A stretch of DNA of 64,000 nt from Staphylococcus saprophyticus subsp. saprophyticus ATCC 15305 = NCTC 7292 (GTDB lineage: Bacteria; Bacillota; Bacilli; Staphylococcales; Staphylococcaceae), in NCBI RefSeq assembly GCF_000010125.1, contig NC_007350.1, positions 1,426,001 to 1,490,000 of the forward strand, in the 5' to 3' direction. Within the stretch, counting starts at the first letter, position 1; each line of letters begins with the position of its first letter. Below are positions 8,915 to 19,616 of the stretch, piece by piece. The notes beneath the pieces are model-generated. The model worked only from the letters and a program-made list of their open reading frames with translations, searched no databases and was not told where the DNA came from. The translations under genes and the position numbers were made by a program.

Positions 8915-9829
8915 CTATTTTTGTTTTTTCATTTCTAAAGGTATCTTATTTTTTTCTTGAACTTTTTTACCATTAAATAAATCCATAACTGTTTTAATAC
9001 TTTCTTCTCCCATTAAATTGGGTTGTTGTGCGACTGTTGCAAATAGTTTGTTGTTTTCAACAGATTTTATTGCATCTTCATTACCATCAAATCCAATAAC
9101 TTTAATATCTTTATTACCAACCGCTTCAACAGCCCCTAAAGCCATTTCGTCATTTTGTGCAAATATTGCTTTAATATCAGGATGCGCTTGAATCATATTT
9201 TGCGTTACATTTAGACCTTCTGTTCTATTAAATTTGGCACTTTGTTTTGATACGACATCTAACTCATCATCAGCAACGTTGTGGAATCCCTTACCACGCT
9301 CACGAGTTGCACTAGCACCTGGTATGCCTTCAAGCTCTACTACTTTTGTACCTTTACCAAATTTATCAACAATGAGCTTGCCGCCCATTTCTCCACCTTT
9401 AACATTATCTGAAGCAATAAACGAAGCAACTTTTCCTTTAGCAACCTCTCTATCTAATGTGATAACAGGAATATTTTGATCATTCGCAATTTGAACACTA
9501 CCCGAAATAGCATCTGAGTCAGTTGGATTCACGATAAGATAATCTACATTTTGCTGTATTAAATCATCAATATCATTAGATTGCTTTGCTGCATCGTCTT
9601 GAGCATCTGCAAATTTAACCTTAATACCTTGTTTCTTCGCCTCAGCTGATATACCATCTTTAATTTTCACAAAAAATGGATTATTCAATGTAGAAATACT
9701 TACACCAACCACAATATCTGATTTTTTCTTGTCTGATTTACCACTATCTTGCTTTTCTAGAGGAGACTCTAAAGAACAACCAGCTAACAACAGTATCATT
9801 GCCATCATACTTAAAAATAATTTTTTCAT
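8915..9829 (-). CDS. rbsB: D-ribose ABC transporter substrate-binding lipoprotein
   Basis: Captures ribose and hands it to RbsC. The lipobox LLAGC is at residues 14-18, then a charged linker, then a type I sugar-binding domain (VGVSISTLNNPFFVKIKDGI, DDLIQQNVDYLIVNPTDSDA, PVITLDREV, AIFAQNDEMALGAVEAV). Length 304 aa is normal. It is the last gene of the operon, 15 bp after rbsC, and ends before a strong terminator. Ribose is the best assignment given the RbsD homologue in the operon. Confidence 0.92.
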   Translation of the reverse strand: MKKLFLSMMAMILLLAGCSLESPLEKQDSGKSDKKKSDIVVGVSISTLNNPFFVKIKDGISAEAKKQGIKVKFADAQDDAAKQSNDIDDLIQQNVDYLIVNPTDSDAISGSVQIANDQNIPVITLDREVAKGKVASFIASDNVKGGEMGGKLIVDKFGKGTKVVELEGIPGASATRERGKGFHNVADDELDVVSKQSAKFNRTEGLNVTQNMIQAHPDIKAIFAQNDEMALGAVEAVGNKDIKVIGFDGNEDAIKSVENNKLFATVAQQPNLMGEESIKTVMDLFNGKKVQEKNKIPLEMKKQK

Positions 9830-9844
9830 GATAAACCTCCTACT

Positions 9845-10786
9845 TTATTTATTCTTTCTATCAATGAGTACTGCAATAATAATGACAACTCCTTTAACTA
9901 CTTGTTGGTAAAATGAAGAAACCCCTAATAAATTTAGTCCATTATTCAACACACCTATAATTAATACACCTATTAATGTGCCAAGTATACGTCCCTTACC
10001 ACCTGTTAAAGATGTACCACCCAATACAACAGCAGCGATTGCATCCAATTCATATGACATACCTGCAGTTGGCTGCGCTGAGTTTAAACGAGATGTGAGA
10101 ATCGCACCAGCCATTGCAGACATTAAACCAGCTAAACTATAAATCATGATTTTTAATTTATTCACTTTAATACCAGAGATAAAAGCTGCCTTTTCATTAC
10201 CACCCATAGCATAAGTTTGTCTACCAAATATTGTTTTATGTAAAATGATATACAAAATAATGAAAGTAATAAACATTGTCACTGCTGGAACTGGAATACC
10301 TAAAAAATAACCTCGTCCAAATAATTGAAAGGCATAGCTGCCATTTAAATTAGTAATTGGATTGCCATCTGTAATAACCAGTGTCAAACCTCTAAAGACA
10401 GTCATTGTAGCCAAAGTCGCTATAAATGGCGCCATCTTACCAAGCGTAATTAAAAGCCCGTTAATAGCACCTAAAATCGCACCTAAAATACAGCCTACTA
10501 ATAGCGCAATCATAGAATCTACACCTGAGACCATTAAAATAGCTATAAGCGCACTGGATAACGCTAGTGTAGAACCAACAGATAAGTCTATGCCGCCCGT
10601 TAAAATTACAAATGTCATACCAAATGCAATTAATCCATTTATAGAAACTTGTCTCAATAAGTTAAACAGATTAGATGGTTCTAAAAATGCACTATTTAAT
10701 ACACTAATGATAATGACTAATAATATTAAACCAATAAATGGAATAATTTTTTCTAAATATGAAAATGATAAGCTAGATTGTTTCAT
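9845..10786 (-). CDS. rbsC: Ribose ABC transporter permease
   Basis: Membrane channel of the ribose importer. It has about eight or more hydrophobic segments over 313 aa. The family signature of the BPD_transp_2 class is clear: GLIAFGMTFVILTGGIDLSVG near residues 50-72 and ELDAIAAVVLGGTSLTGGKG near 245. The start overlaps the end of rbsA by 14 bp, showing translational coupling, and rbsB follows after 15 bp. Confidence 0.93.
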   Translation of the reverse strand: MKQSSLSFSYLEKIIPFIGLILLVIIISVLNSAFLEPSNLFNLLRQVSINGLIAFGMTFVILTGGIDLSVGSTLALSSALIAILMVSGVDSMIALLVGCILGAILGAINGLLITLGKMAPFIATLATMTVFRGLTLVITDGNPITNLNGSYAFQLFGRGYFLGIPVPAVTMFITFIILYIILHKTIFGRQTYAMGGNEKAAFISGIKVNKLKIMIYSLAGLMSAMAGAILTSRLNSAQPTAGMSYELDAIAAVVLGGTSLTGGKGRILGTLIGVLIIGVLNNGLNLLGVSSFYQQVVKGVVIIIAVLIDRKNK

Positions 10787-12263
10787 TGATATTCCCTCCT
10801 GTAGCTAATGTCATAATACGTTCCTCAGTTAGATCTTTTTTATTTAAAACACCTGCAATATTACCTTCATGTACAACGGCAACTCTATCACTCATTCCTA
10901 TCACTTCTGGTAATTCTGATGAAATCATAATGATAGACATACCACGTTCTGTCAGTTCATTCATTAATTGATAAATTTCACGTTTTGCGCCAACGTCAAT
11001 TCCCCTAGTTGGTTCGTCTAAAATCAAAACGTGTGGTGCAGTAGCAATCCATTTAGCCAAAACAACCTTTTGTTGATTTCCTCCAGATAAATCCATACAA
11101 CTATCATCTTTTCCACCTTTGATATTCAAACGCTGAATCATCTGTTCTGTATAATTGTTCATCGCTGTTGGTGTTAAAAAACCACCCTTTGAAAAACTTT
11201 TCAATGCAGGTAATGAAATATTTTCTATAATAGAATCTTGTAGAACTAAACCTTCTTCTTTTCTATTTTCAGTAATAAACGCTAACCCGTGCTTTATGGC
11301 CGTCTTAGGATTATTCATGTGAATGGTTTTACCATTAAGTGTTACTTGCATTTGTCCTTTGTCTAGGCCAAATAACACGCGCATGATTTCAGATCTACCA
11401 GCACCCATAAGTCCACTGAATCCAAAAATCTCACCCTTGTGTAACTCAAAATGTACATCATTTAAGTCATATACCGTAGAACTTAACTGATTAACTGACA
11501 GCACTAATTCATCTTGCTTATAATTTCTTTCTGGATACTGGTTATCCAAATCTCTACCAATCATGGCTTTTACAATTTTTGCATTAGAGGTCTCTTGCGT
11601 GTTCGAAGTTAATATAGACCGGCCGTCTCTCATCACTGTAATACGGTCTGCAATATTAAAAATTTCTTCCATTCTATGTGAAATATAAATAAATGAAACA
11701 CCTTTAGATTTTAATTTATTAATTTGTGTGAATAACACTTCAATCTCACTAGTCGTTAAAGCTGCCGTTGGTTCGTCCATAATAATGACTTTAGAATCTT
11801 GCATTAATGCTTTACTAATTTCTAACATTTGTTGCATACCTACTGATAACGTCCCAGCCATTTGATTCAAATCAAGCTGTATATTTAAATTGTTAAATAT
11901 TTCCAACGCTTGTTTTCTCATCACTTTATGATTAATTATCCCTAAAAACTTCGTTGGTTCTTTACCTAAAAATAGGTTTTCTAAAACCGTTAAATTAGGC
12001 CAAATATTTAATTCTTGTTGAATAAATGACACACCATGTTGCTCAGCGTCTTTTGTATTTTTAAATTGAAGTGGTTTACCATCTTCTAAAATTTGTCCAC
12101 CATTTGCTTCATAAACGCCGGTTAAAATTTTCATTAACGTACTTTTGCCGGCACCATTCTCCCCCATCAATGCATGAACTTCGGCATCCGCAATATCAAA
12201 ATCCACACCTCTAAGAACATCATTCTGACCAAAAGATTTATAAATATTCTTCATTTCAATCAT
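10773..12263 (-). CDS. rbsA: Ribose ABC transporter ATP-binding protein (duplicated ABC domains)
   Basis: Energises ribose uptake. Two ABC domains are in tandem over 496 aa. The first has Walker A GENGAGKSTL, signature LSVGMQQML and Walker B VIIMDEPTAAL. The second has a degenerate P-loop region (FGFSGLMGAGRSE), signature LSGGNQQK and Walker B VLILDEPTRGID. This asymmetry is normal for RbsA/MglA. An AGGAGGG ribosome site is about 7 nt before the ATG. rbsD lies 15 bp upstream. Confidence 0.94.
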   Translation of the reverse strand: MIEMKNIYKSFGQNDVLRGVDFDIADAEVHALMGENGAGKSTLMKILTGVYEANGGQILEDGKPLQFKNTKDAEQHGVSFIQQELNIWPNLTVLENLFLGKEPTKFLGIINHKVMRKQALEIFNNLNIQLDLNQMAGTLSVGMQQMLEISKALMQDSKVIIMDEPTAALTTSEIEVLFTQINKLKSKGVSFIYISHRMEEIFNIADRITVMRDGRSILTSNTQETSNAKIVKAMIGRDLDNQYPERNYKQDELVLSVNQLSSTVYDLNDVHFELHKGEIFGFSGLMGAGRSEIMRVLFGLDKGQMQVTLNGKTIHMNNPKTAIKHGLAFITENRKEEGLVLQDSIIENISLPALKSFSKGGFLTPTAMNNYTEQMIQRLNIKGGKDDSCMDLSGGNQQKVVLAKWIATAPHVLILDEPTRGIDVGAKREIYQLMNELTERGMSIIMISSELPEVIGMSDRVAVVHEGNIAGVLNKKDLTEERIMTLATGGNINETI

Positions 12264-12278
12264 CCATTGATCCCTCCT

Positions 12279-12668
12279 TTAAAATAAAACGTCACTAGCT
12301 AATATGACATTCGCATAAGGTTTCGCTTCACCCGTACGAATGATAGCTTTTACATGCTTACTATGTTGCTTTAATAATTCATGGGATTCAGTAGTAAATT
12401 TAATTTCTTCTTCTTTTAAAACGTTATAAAGTGATTCATTTTCAGTTTTCATTTCACTTGCTAAAGTCATTTTTTCGATGGCCATATGCGATTTCACAAT
12501 ATGAAATACATCTAAGAATGATGGTTTACCAAAATCCAATGCTAAATCTATTTTTTTAACACCGTTTGGAATTGGAAGACCACAATCAGCAATCATAATT
12601 TCATCTGTATGACCTAAATCACTAAGTAATTTTGAAATATCGCTATTTAATATCCCTGTTTTATACAT
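12279..12668 (-). CDS. rbsD: D-ribose pyranase
   Basis: Interconverts the pyranose and furanose forms of ribose, making the form that ribokinase can use. It is 129 aa, slightly below the 130-140 usual. Visible signatures: [17 protein letters not shown] with the catalytic His and Asp, and the C-terminal [17 protein letters not shown]. First structural gene of the operon after rbsR. A perfect palindromic operator lies directly before its ribosome site. No ribokinase gene is in the operon or window. Confidence 0.93.
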   Translation of the reverse strand: MYKTGILNSDISKLLSDLGHTDEIMIADCGLPIPNGVKKIDLALDFGKPSFLDVFHIVKSHMAIEKMTLASEMKTENESLYNVLKEEEIKFTTESHELLKQHSKHVKAIIRTGEAKPYANVILASDVLF

Positions 12669-12685
12669 AAAATTTACCTCCTTAT

Positions 12686-12701
12686 ATGTAACCCGTTACA
12701 T
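12686..12701 (-). promoter_or_regulatory. LacI-type operator before rbsD
   Basis: Perfect palindrome ATGTAAC-CC-GTTACAT between the rbsR stop and the TAAGGAGG ribosome site of rbsD. A related sequence precedes rbsR (13690-13705), so RbsR is the likely ligand. A site here could block transcription elongation or an internal promoter. Confidence 0.7.
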
Positions 12702-12709
12702 AATGTCAT

Positions 12710-13675
12710 TTAATTACGTGTACTTCCTCTATGTTTAACTGTAAGTGCCAATTGCTTATGGTTGTTTGTTAAATTATCCGTATTCAAACCTAATAGTTGG
12801 GAAACGGCAATTTCACCTAAATGATATGCTGATTGATCTATAGTAGTAATTTGTGGATAGGTCATTTCTGAAAATGGAATATTATCATATCCAATAATTT
12901 GTATTTCTGCTGGAACTTTAAAATGATATCTTTGTACAATGCCTAAAACGTTTATCGCTAATAAATCATTACTACAAATAATACTGTCGATGCTAAGTTC
13001 CTTAATTAAGTCAATAAATTTTTTATCATTATCTAATAACGTTGCTTCTAACATTTTATAATCAATACGCTGTTGATCTAATATGTACTTAATACCTTGG
13101 ACGCGTTGATGAAATGCATCGATTAATAAATTTTCATGTACGATTAAAACGTTTTTACCCTTACCTTTTCGTACTACCTCTGCCTGAAGTTGACCACCTT
13201 TAAAGTGATTCGTTGAAATCCCATTATGCTCATTATTAATACGATCTATAAAAACAAATGGAATGTGATGATCAGTCAGTGTGTTCTCGATAATATTTTC
13301 ATTAAATGCTGTAGATATCATGCCTGTACAATTGTGTGATACGAATGTTGCTAAGTAGCCTTGTGCTTTTTTTATATCATTATCACTATTACCAATAAGT
13401 ACTTGGTAACCATGTGCTAAAGCAACATCTTCAACGCCACGAGCGATAAGTGTAAAAAAAGGATTACTCATATCCGGCAGTAATAAACCTATTAGTTTAG
13501 ACTTTCTTTTATATAATGTGCGTGCTGCTTCATTTGGTTGGTAGTTTAATTCGGCAATTGCTTCTTCTATATGAAGTCGTGTTTTTGCCTTAACATAACC
13601 ATTGTTATTAATTGCCCTTGAGACAGTTGCTACAGAACATCCTGCTAAAGTCGCTACATCTTTAATCGTTGCCAT
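12710..13675 (-). CDS. rbsR: LacI-family transcriptional repressor of ribose genes
   Basis: Ribose-responsive repressor, 321 aa. The N-terminal helix-turn-helix and hinge are clear: [20 protein letters not shown] then [16 protein letters not shown]. The rest is a periplasmic-binding-protein-like effector domain ([45 protein letters not shown]). First gene of the operon, with operators upstream of itself and of rbsD, which fits autoregulation. Naming rests on the operon content. Confidence 0.9.
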   Translation of the reverse strand: MATIKDVATLAGCSVATVSRAINNNGYVKAKTRLHIEEAIAELNYQPNEAARTLYKRKSKLIGLLLPDMSNPFFTLIARGVEDVALAHGYQVLIGNSDNDIKKAQGYLATFVSHNCTGMISTAFNENIIENTLTDHHIPFVFIDRINNEHNGISTNHFKGGQLQAEVVRKGKGKNVLIVHENLLIDAFHQRVQGIKYILDQQRIDYKMLEATLLDNDKKFIDLIKELSIDSIICSNDLLAINVLGIVQRYHFKVPAEIQIIGYDNIPFSEMTYPQITTIDQSAYHLGEIAVSQLLGLNTDNLTNNHKQLALTVKHRGSTRN

Positions 13676-13689
13676 GTTTCACCTCTTTT

Positions 13690-13705
13690 ATGTAACCGTT
13701 TTCAT
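13690..13705 (-). promoter_or_regulatory. Probable RbsR operator upstream of rbsR
   Basis: ATGTAACCGTTTTCAT matches the rbsD operator at 13 of 16 positions and lies 14 bp before the rbsR start codon. Confidence 0.5.
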
Positions 13706-13961
13706 ATTAACATAAGATTTTACTATTTAATAGTCTATTTTCATAAACTTGTTATTTAATTATTTTTTCACACTATAATTATAATGCTTAAAATTGTTAT
13801 TATTGATATAACATAAATAATTAGGATAGCTATTTAGCTACAATAAAAATCATTTCGAATAGATAACATTAGATCCAAAGTGTAATAATACCTTTAATAT
13901 TTAAAAAGAATATATAAAGATAATATGTTAAAAAGAAAAGAAATAATATGGTAATACCTTG

Positions 13962-13977
13962 TTGAAAGCGTTTTCTA
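13962..13977 (-). promoter_or_regulatory. Catabolite-responsive element (cre) for the rbs operon
   Basis: TTGAAAGCGTTTTCTA fits the CcpA consensus WTGNAANCGNWNNCAW at all but one position. It lies about 290 bp upstream of rbsR in the 510-bp gap to mprF (13676-14185). That gap has no supportable gene; besides this site and the operator it holds the mprF terminator and an inverted repeat around the cre (13953-14018). A sugar operon is the expected CcpA target. Confidence 0.6.
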
Positions 13978-14139
13978 TTGGTGATATATTATGGTTATAC
14001 CTTAAGTAACAAGGTAATGTTAAATTCATAGTTAGAGTCAAAATGATATTTAGAAATTTTATAGTTAGTTTATTAATGTAATTAATAACTTCTCCAATAA
14101 TTAATTACACAAAAACCATTAAGCACTATTAACTCCTAG

Positions 14140-14176
14140 AAACACCCCACATGCTGAGCACATGTGGGGTGTTTTG
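14140..14176 (-). terminator. mprF terminator
   Basis: AAACACCCCACATG pairs perfectly with CATGTGGGGTGTTT around a 7-base loop, just past the mprF stop. Confidence 0.8.
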
Positions 14177-14185
14177 TCATTCATA

Positions 14186-16711
14186 TTATTTATGTTTTCT
14201 AATGACACGCATTACTTTTATCATACTAAGCCATAAGGAATGACGTTTTCTATAAACAAGAAACCTTGGTTCCCAATTTGGATTAAATTTCTCTTTATAT
14301 TTTCTCAAACCTTGAAATCTATATAAACCATTAAAATGTTCGAAAACACGGCCTGCAATACGTTCTCCATAAAATGAATAAGGTAATTGACCTACATTCG
14401 ATAACGTAGCCATTCCCATATTAAAATGTTGATAATTTTGTTTTTGTGACCATAACAACATATTTAAATATAAACCATCCATTAATGGCAATGTGCAATC
14501 TGGTTTCCAACGTATGAGATCAACAGAAATCGTTCCTTTATAATAAGTTGGCATCAACGTACAAAATGCAATAATAAGTCCATCACTGTCTTTTATAATT
14601 GCAATGGGTGCTTTTGATAAGTACGATTCATTGAAACTACCTACTGAAAAATGCATTTCTTTTTTATCGGCGAGCCATTCATCACTAATTGTTTTCAAAT
14701 CCGTAATTAAAGCTTGCGTAAATGGAGGTTCTATAACTTCAAAAGTATATTTTAAATCATCTAACTTATTTAAAGTTGCCCGTAAACCACGTTTTTTCTT
14801 ACCAGAAATCTTAAATTCATTCAAATCGATAACCGCTTCTTCACCTAATTTAAAGAATTGATTACCGAAACTGTGATAAAGAGACATATTTCTATCCGTT
14901 ACTTGATAAAAAATAATATCATAGCCAAGATACTCTGCTTCTTGATAGAAAGACTCTAGTAAACTATAGAAAGATTGGGGATTACCTATAGGATCTCCAA
15001 GTACAATGTATGCATTGCGTTGATAACGATACATTATAAAGGCATCTTCATTTTCATTAATAAAAAATTTTTTATCGCCACTATACATGAGATGACTTAA
15101 ATAATTACCACCGTATTGTTTTACAATAGACGCACATATTTTAGTATCTTCTCGTGTATTAGATATTCTATAACGATATTCAAACCACCAAACAATCAGA
15201 CCAACAATAACCGCTACCAATAAGATAGTAAACCAGAAATAATATCTCAAAATAGAGGTGTCTATCTCAATGTGATAAATGTCTAATGTATAAAACGTAC
15301 TCGCAATAACAATATGATTAATATAAAGTACGAGCGCACCCATTATAAAACTTAAGCATAATTTTAAATATCTAAATGGACGTTTTATAACTCGTGCTCT
15401 TCTGTAAAAAATGAACAATAAAATTAACATTACAACAAGCCAACTAAGTAATATAAATGAAGCATACGTATAGGCTGTTACAATAAAAATTAATATAATA
15501 GAAATAATCGAAAATAAGATGGCACGTTTAGATAAGCGATATACACCTACCACATTTAAAAGTAATAATAAGCATGCACATGTGTGAACCGATACGATAA
15601 TGTAATAGATATAGTGATTCGGATCATATAGGCCATCGTAGATAATAGTTAGATTATTCAAGAAAAATAATAGACTCGTAAACATTAATAAAATAGCAAT
15701 TGAAAACGAGGGTGCACGTGCAATAATATCCTTTTGGTAAGATGATAATAATGATGTCATATCTCTCACCGGAACAAGTATTCTTGCATCTTCCCAGTAG
15801 CGTTTAGCTGTACCACGAAATTCAAATGTAGATAAAATTAAAGCAACGAGCACAGGAAATAGATAATACGCAAAACGATAAAGTAATAACCCTAAAACTA
15901 TAGATTCTTCATCTATATTCAAATGCTTAAGCCCAAGTAATACTACTAAATCAAATGTACCAAATCCACCAGGTATAAAACTGATAAGTCCTGATAAAGC
16001 TGCAATGATAAATATGCCCATAAATATTGAGATTGGTACATGAACGCCTACCATTGTTAAAGCCATATATAAAACGAGTGCCGCAACAAGCCATTCAATA
16101 CTTGATACAATCGTACAATAAACACCTAATAACTTTTGATTTTCTTGTACTGGTCGTAAAATCGTAAAAATTACAAACACCGGTAAGAACAAGGCTACAA
16201 CATACATTAGCCATTTAATCCATGGGTATGGTGTAAATAGATGTGATACATCAAATACATGGATGACTACTAAAATGGATAATAAACTTAACCCTGTTAA
16301 CATAGAAATCAATACAATAGAAATCGTGTGCAGTAACGCTCTTTTATCATCGGTGGCATTTTTGTAAAATAAAAAACGCACGCTTGCGCCAATAAAACCA
16401 CCAAAACCTACGACAGCATTAAGCGCATTGACAATATACCCAACACGTATCGTTTTTAATAAAGAAATCTTTAAATTTAATGATTTCGCTAATATGACAT
16501 CATACATCGAAAGTACAATAATCGATGCCCCGCCAATTACAAATAAGGCGACTAACCATACACGATTAATTTTTCCAAACGACTGAATCGTTTCTTTAAT
16601 ATTAATATGCGACAATTCCTTATATAAAGTAAACACTACGATACTAAATAAGGCGACCGCAAACACAACTTTTAAAATAGAAAATAATCTACTTCTCATT
16701 TCTTTAGACAT
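14186..16711 (-). CDS. mprF: Phosphatidylglycerol lysyltransferase / lysyl-PG flippase
   Basis: Transfers lysine from Lys-tRNA to phosphatidylglycerol and flips the product to the outer leaflet, lowering surface charge and protecting against cationic peptides and daptomycin. The first about 510 residues form many membrane helices (flippase, with [13 protein letters not shown] and [16 protein letters not shown]). The remaining about 300 residues are the cytosolic synthase domain (DUF2156), with ALINKLDD-like [29 protein letters not shown] and [11 protein letters not shown]. Length 841 aa is the expected value. No truncation is seen. It is transcribed alone. Confidence 0.95.
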   Translation of the reverse strand: MSKEMRSRLFSILKVVFAVALFSIVVFTLYKELSHINIKETIQSFGKINRVWLVALFVIGGASIIVLSMYDVILAKSLNLKISLLKTIRVGYIVNALNAVVGFGGFIGASVRFLFYKNATDDKRALLHTISIVLISMLTGLSLLSILVVIHVFDVSHLFTPYPWIKWLMYVVALFLPVFVIFTILRPVQENQKLLGVYCTIVSSIEWLVAALVLYMALTMVGVHVPISIFMGIFIIAALSGLISFIPGGFGTFDLVVLLGLKHLNIDEESIVLGLLLYRFAYYLFPVLVALILSTFEFRGTAKRYWEDARILVPVRDMTSLLSSYQKDIIARAPSFSIAILLMFTSLLFFLNNLTIIYDGLYDPNHYIYYIIVSVHTCACLLLLLNVVGVYRLSKRAILFSIISIILIFIVTAYTYASFILLSWLVVMLILLFIFYRRARVIKRPFRYLKLCLSFIMGALVLYINHIVIASTFYTLDIYHIEIDTSILRYYFWFTILLVAVIVGLIVWWFEYRYRISNTREDTKICASIVKQYGGNYLSHLMYSGDKKFFINENEDAFIMYRYQRNAYIVLGDPIGNPQSFYSLLESFYQEAEYLGYDIIFYQVTDRNMSLYHSFGNQFFKLGEEAVIDLNEFKISGKKKRGLRATLNKLDDLKYTFEVIEPPFTQALITDLKTISDEWLADKKEMHFSVGSFNESYLSKAPIAIIKDSDGLIIAFCTLMPTYYKGTISVDLIRWKPDCTLPLMDGLYLNMLLWSQKQNYQHFNMGMATLSNVGQLPYSFYGERIAGRVFEHFNGLYRFQGLRKYKEKFNPNWEPRFLVYRKRHSLWLSMIKVMRVIRKHK

Positions 16712-16837
16712 GTTTTCACTTCACTTTTTAATAATCTAAGCTCAATAAAAAATATAGCACAATAATAATATATAAGAAATAAAATTTTAATAATAACTTC
16801 TAACATAATTGTTAGGCCCGTAAAAATGAAAAATCGT

Positions 16838-16929
16838 TTCTTTAAACAAGTGAGACTTTACATTTTTAAATCCGTTAGCTATTTCCTAAATGAAAAAGAG
16901 TCCGAGACACCTATTTTTGTCCCAGACTC
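16838..16929 (-). repeat. Dispersed repeat copy A, containing a terminator
   Basis: Read on the minus strand, this segment resembles 57671-57763. Shared blocks are GAGTCTGGGACAAAAATAG, a TGTCTC(A/G)GACTCTTTTTC block, and AATGTAAAGTC(T/C)CACT. The first about 38 bases (16892-16929) form a G-U-tolerant hairpin followed by T-rich sequence and serve as terminator for the AI-2E-family gene. Similarity continues past the hairpin, so this is a mobile or amplified intergenic unit and not just a convergent terminator. Confidence 0.65.
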
Positions 16930-16982
16930 ATTTATCAATCTCTTACATGTATGATGAATAATGAAGTATTCAGTTGTAAATT

Positions 16983-18209
16983 CTAGCGTATTTGTTCATC
17001 GTTTGTAATTTCATATTCACCTGCATCATCGCCATAATATTTATTATATCTGCGTTTATACATTGAATATAAATGTGAGACTAACACTTTTAATATAGCG
17101 TAGGCTGGAATACCTAAGATGACACCAACAACACCTAAAAGATTACCTGCACTCAATAAGATAAAGATAATTGTGAGTGGGTGAATCTTCAGCGTTTTAC
17201 CCATAATATTAGGCGATATGAAGTGACCTTCTATAAATTGAACTGCAGTCCATACTATGATTAATTTCAAGAGCATAATTGGAGAAGTAATTAAAGCAAT
17301 AATGATAGCTGGAGAAATTGCAATTGTAGGCCCTAAATATGGTACAACACTCGTCACAGCAGCTATAGATGCTAAAATTAAACTATAATCTAATCCGATA
17401 ATACTATAACCAATAAATAGTAAAATACCGATACAAAATGAAACAATAATCTGTCCTTGGATATAAGATCCAACTTGTACACTCATTTTGTCTAATAAAT
17501 CATGATAATCTTTTCTGAATTTTGGTGGCATTAATTTCGTAGAATATTCTTTGAAATGATGGCTATCTTTTAACATAAAGAATAAGACAAATGGTGTTGT
17601 GGCAATGACTACCCCTACATTTACAATAGCTTCAGCAAAGTTTTTCACTTTTGAACCGAAACCATTAAAATAATCAGAAACCATTGATGGTAGCTTGTTA
17701 GCTAAAGCATCTAATTGTTCTTGTATTTGTCCATAAAAGTTAGAAATCAAGGAATTTCTAGTAAGATTATCAATAAATTGATTCACTTTATCTACATAAT
17801 GCGGAAAATTATTACCGAAACTTTTAAATTGAGTACCAATGACTGGTATCAATAAATTAATTGCTAACGCGATAACCCCAATAATAACTAGGAATAAAAT
17901 AATAACGCCCCAAAGACGTGATATATTATAGCGTTCCATCAAATTGACTAATGGATTGAATAAATAGTATAGAATGATGGATACAATAATCGGTGCTACA
18001 ATCGTATTAAATACAATGATAAATGGTTTAAATATATAGGATACTTGATCAAATATAAATATCGCAATACCAATGAGTATCAGCATGATTAAGGCGAATA
18101 ATAAATCTTTGCCTCCCATAAATTTCATGAAGCGGGTCTCTGGAAAACTAAGTCTCAATTTTTCTTTTTTATTTTTTGTTTCTTGTCTAACATTGTCTTC
18201 ATTCGACAT
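16983..18209 (-). CDS. AI-2E family transporter
   Basis: Integral membrane protein of the AI-2E/PerM (PF01594) family, 408 aa. Two N-terminal helices, a central soluble region (about 120-200), and a C-terminal helical block with family motifs PFVLFFMLKDSHHFKE and VVPYLGPTIAISPAI, GHFISPNIMGKTLKIHPLTI. Family members have been linked to autoinducer-2 export or Na+(Li+)/H+ antiport; which applies here cannot be read. A GGTGAG ribosome site precedes the ATG. A repeat-type terminator follows. Confidence 0.85.
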   Translation of the reverse strand: MSNEDNVRQETKNKKEKLRLSFPETRFMKFMGGKDLLFALIMLILIGIAIFIFDQVSYIFKPFIIVFNTIVAPIIVSIILYYLFNPLVNLMERYNISRLWGVIILFLVIIGVIALAINLLIPVIGTQFKSFGNNFPHYVDKVNQFIDNLTRNSLISNFYGQIQEQLDALANKLPSMVSDYFNGFGSKVKNFAEAIVNVGVVIATTPFVLFFMLKDSHHFKEYSTKLMPPKFRKDYHDLLDKMSVQVGSYIQGQIIVSFCIGILLFIGYSIIGLDYSLILASIAAVTSVVPYLGPTIAISPAIIIALITSPIMLLKLIIVWTAVQFIEGHFISPNIMGKTLKIHPLTIIFILLSAGNLLGVVGVILGIPAYAILKVLVSHLYSMYKRRYNKYYGDDAGEYEITNDEQIR

Positions 18210-18515
18210 ATATAACTCACCATACCTTAACTTAATTCTTAAAAATTATAATCATATAATCTACCAGATAAAAAATACTGTACAAAATTATATCATAGAA
18301 TGCTTTAATCGTCTTAATTACTAATCCTCATCATATCACATTATTAACATTTCACATATCTATTTTTATAACATATATGTACCCTAATTCATACGTCTTA
18401 ATAATTCTAGTTTAAATATATCCCCAATAATATAAAACCGTTGTCATACCCTTTTTCGCATAAAAAAGCCTGAAACATTTATCATCAATGCTTCAGACTT
18501 TATTTTATAATATGC
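18210..18515. other. 306-bp intergenic region
   Basis: AT-rich spacer with no gene. At its left it must hold the promoter of the AI-2E-family gene. At its right (18462-18503) is the terminator of the acyltransferase gene: AAGTCTGAAGCATT pairs with AATGTTTCAGGCTT on the minus strand and runs into T6. Confidence 0.7.
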
Positions 18516-19616
18516 TCATGAATTATAATTAGGTGTGTGTTTGCTTTGAGTAACTTTCTTTTTGTCTACATCTGTGGTTTGCGTTGCTTTTTTCTTTGGA
18601 ATTGGAACAATATAGTTACCATAGGGGATTTTACCTATTAGATAAACAATCAATACAGATACTGCTACTGTTAATATAAATACGCCCATAAATTTACTTT
18701 GTGGCACGATATCTTCAATTATAGGCAAACGTTTTACGAATTGAATTGCAACGTAATGCACTAAATAAATTCCCATAGAATAATTACCAATTAAGGTTAA
18801 GGTTTTTAAAATGGTGTGATTCTTTTTAACATGTTCATATAAATAATTTAGAAACACAATGAAAAATGGAATATAAATCATATTCGACACAGTAATTGAA
18901 CTTTGTAAATGATCCAAATCAATACTCAATAGGAAATCGATAAATAATATACCTATAATAGTAGATAATATGGCTTTGTGCTTAAAGATGAGGATTCTAA
19001 TTTCATTGTAAAATTTAGCATATACAATACCTAACATAAAGAATGATATCCAATTCATAATGAATAATTTATCATTCACAAAACGTTCGACACCACCGCC
19101 ACCTAATGAAACTGGCCCCATTCTAATCCAAATGATATTAGCGATTGTCGCTAATATATACACTATAATAATAGGCCAACCTTTTTTGAATTTCTGTAAT
19201 AACGGAAATAAAAAGTAAAACTGAATAACAGTCAAAATAAAATACAAGTGGAAATTTGCTTTTCCATACACAAAGTAATTCAATAATTTCCCATCATCTT
19301 CAAGATTATGTAAATAAAAGGCTCTATATAATAAGTAAAATACTGTCCAAATGATATAAGGAATAAATATTTTACTAAAACGTGATTTAACAAAATAATC
19401 TAAATTAAACCCTTTATTCACTACTGAGATTGTTAATAAAAACGCACTTATTACAGCAAATATAGGCGTTCCTAACCTTGCTATTTGGTTAACGTAACCT
19501 AAGCCATCTGATGTAAATGTCCCTCTTGACAAGGCTATACTATTAACTGTATGTATCGCCACAACTAACATAGCGGCAACAGATCTTATTATCGGTACCT
19601 CATCATAATACTTCAT
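18516..19616 (-). CDS. Acyltransferase-3 family membrane protein (IcaC/OafA-like)
   Basis: Multi-pass membrane protein with about ten helices, 366 aa from the ATG at 19616. The acyltransferase-3 signature is present: IIRSVAAMLVVAIHTVNS with the conserved His near residue 28, and an Arg-bearing loop later (FVKSRFSKIFIPYIIW). Such proteins O-acylate wall or exopolysaccharide sugars. An upstream in-frame ATG adds 19 residues but lacks the family pattern; the GGGGG ribosome site lies about 11 nt before the chosen start. The lysine/threonine-rich tail is cytoplasmic. It is not in an ica operon, so an IcaC role is not implied. Confidence 0.82.
   Translation of the reverse strand: MKYYDEVPIIRSVAAMLVVAIHTVNSIALSRGTFTSDGLGYVNQIARLGTPIFAVISAFLLTISVVNKGFNLDYFVKSRFSKIFIPYIIWTVFYLLYRAFYLHNLEDDGKLLNYFVYGKANFHLYFILTVIQFYFLFPLLQKFKKGWPIIIVYILATIANIIWIRMGPVSLGGGGVERFVNDKLFIMNWISFFMLGIVYAKFYNEIRILIFKHKAILSTIIGILFIDFLLSIDLDHLQSSITVSNMIYIPFFIVFLNYLYEHVKKNHTILKTLTLIGNYSMGIYLVHYVAIQFVKRLPIIEDIVPQSKFMGVFILTVAVSVLIVYLIGKIPYGNYIVPIPKKKATQTTDVDKKKVTQSKHTPNYNS

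Noticed and set aside
10362..10808. 148-codon open frame opposite rbsC
   Set aside because: Antisense shadow; composition reflects the membrane protein's codons.
18516..19616. IcaC of the biofilm operon
   Set aside because: Same broad family, but no icaA, icaD, icaB or icaR neighbours; left as generic acyltransferase.
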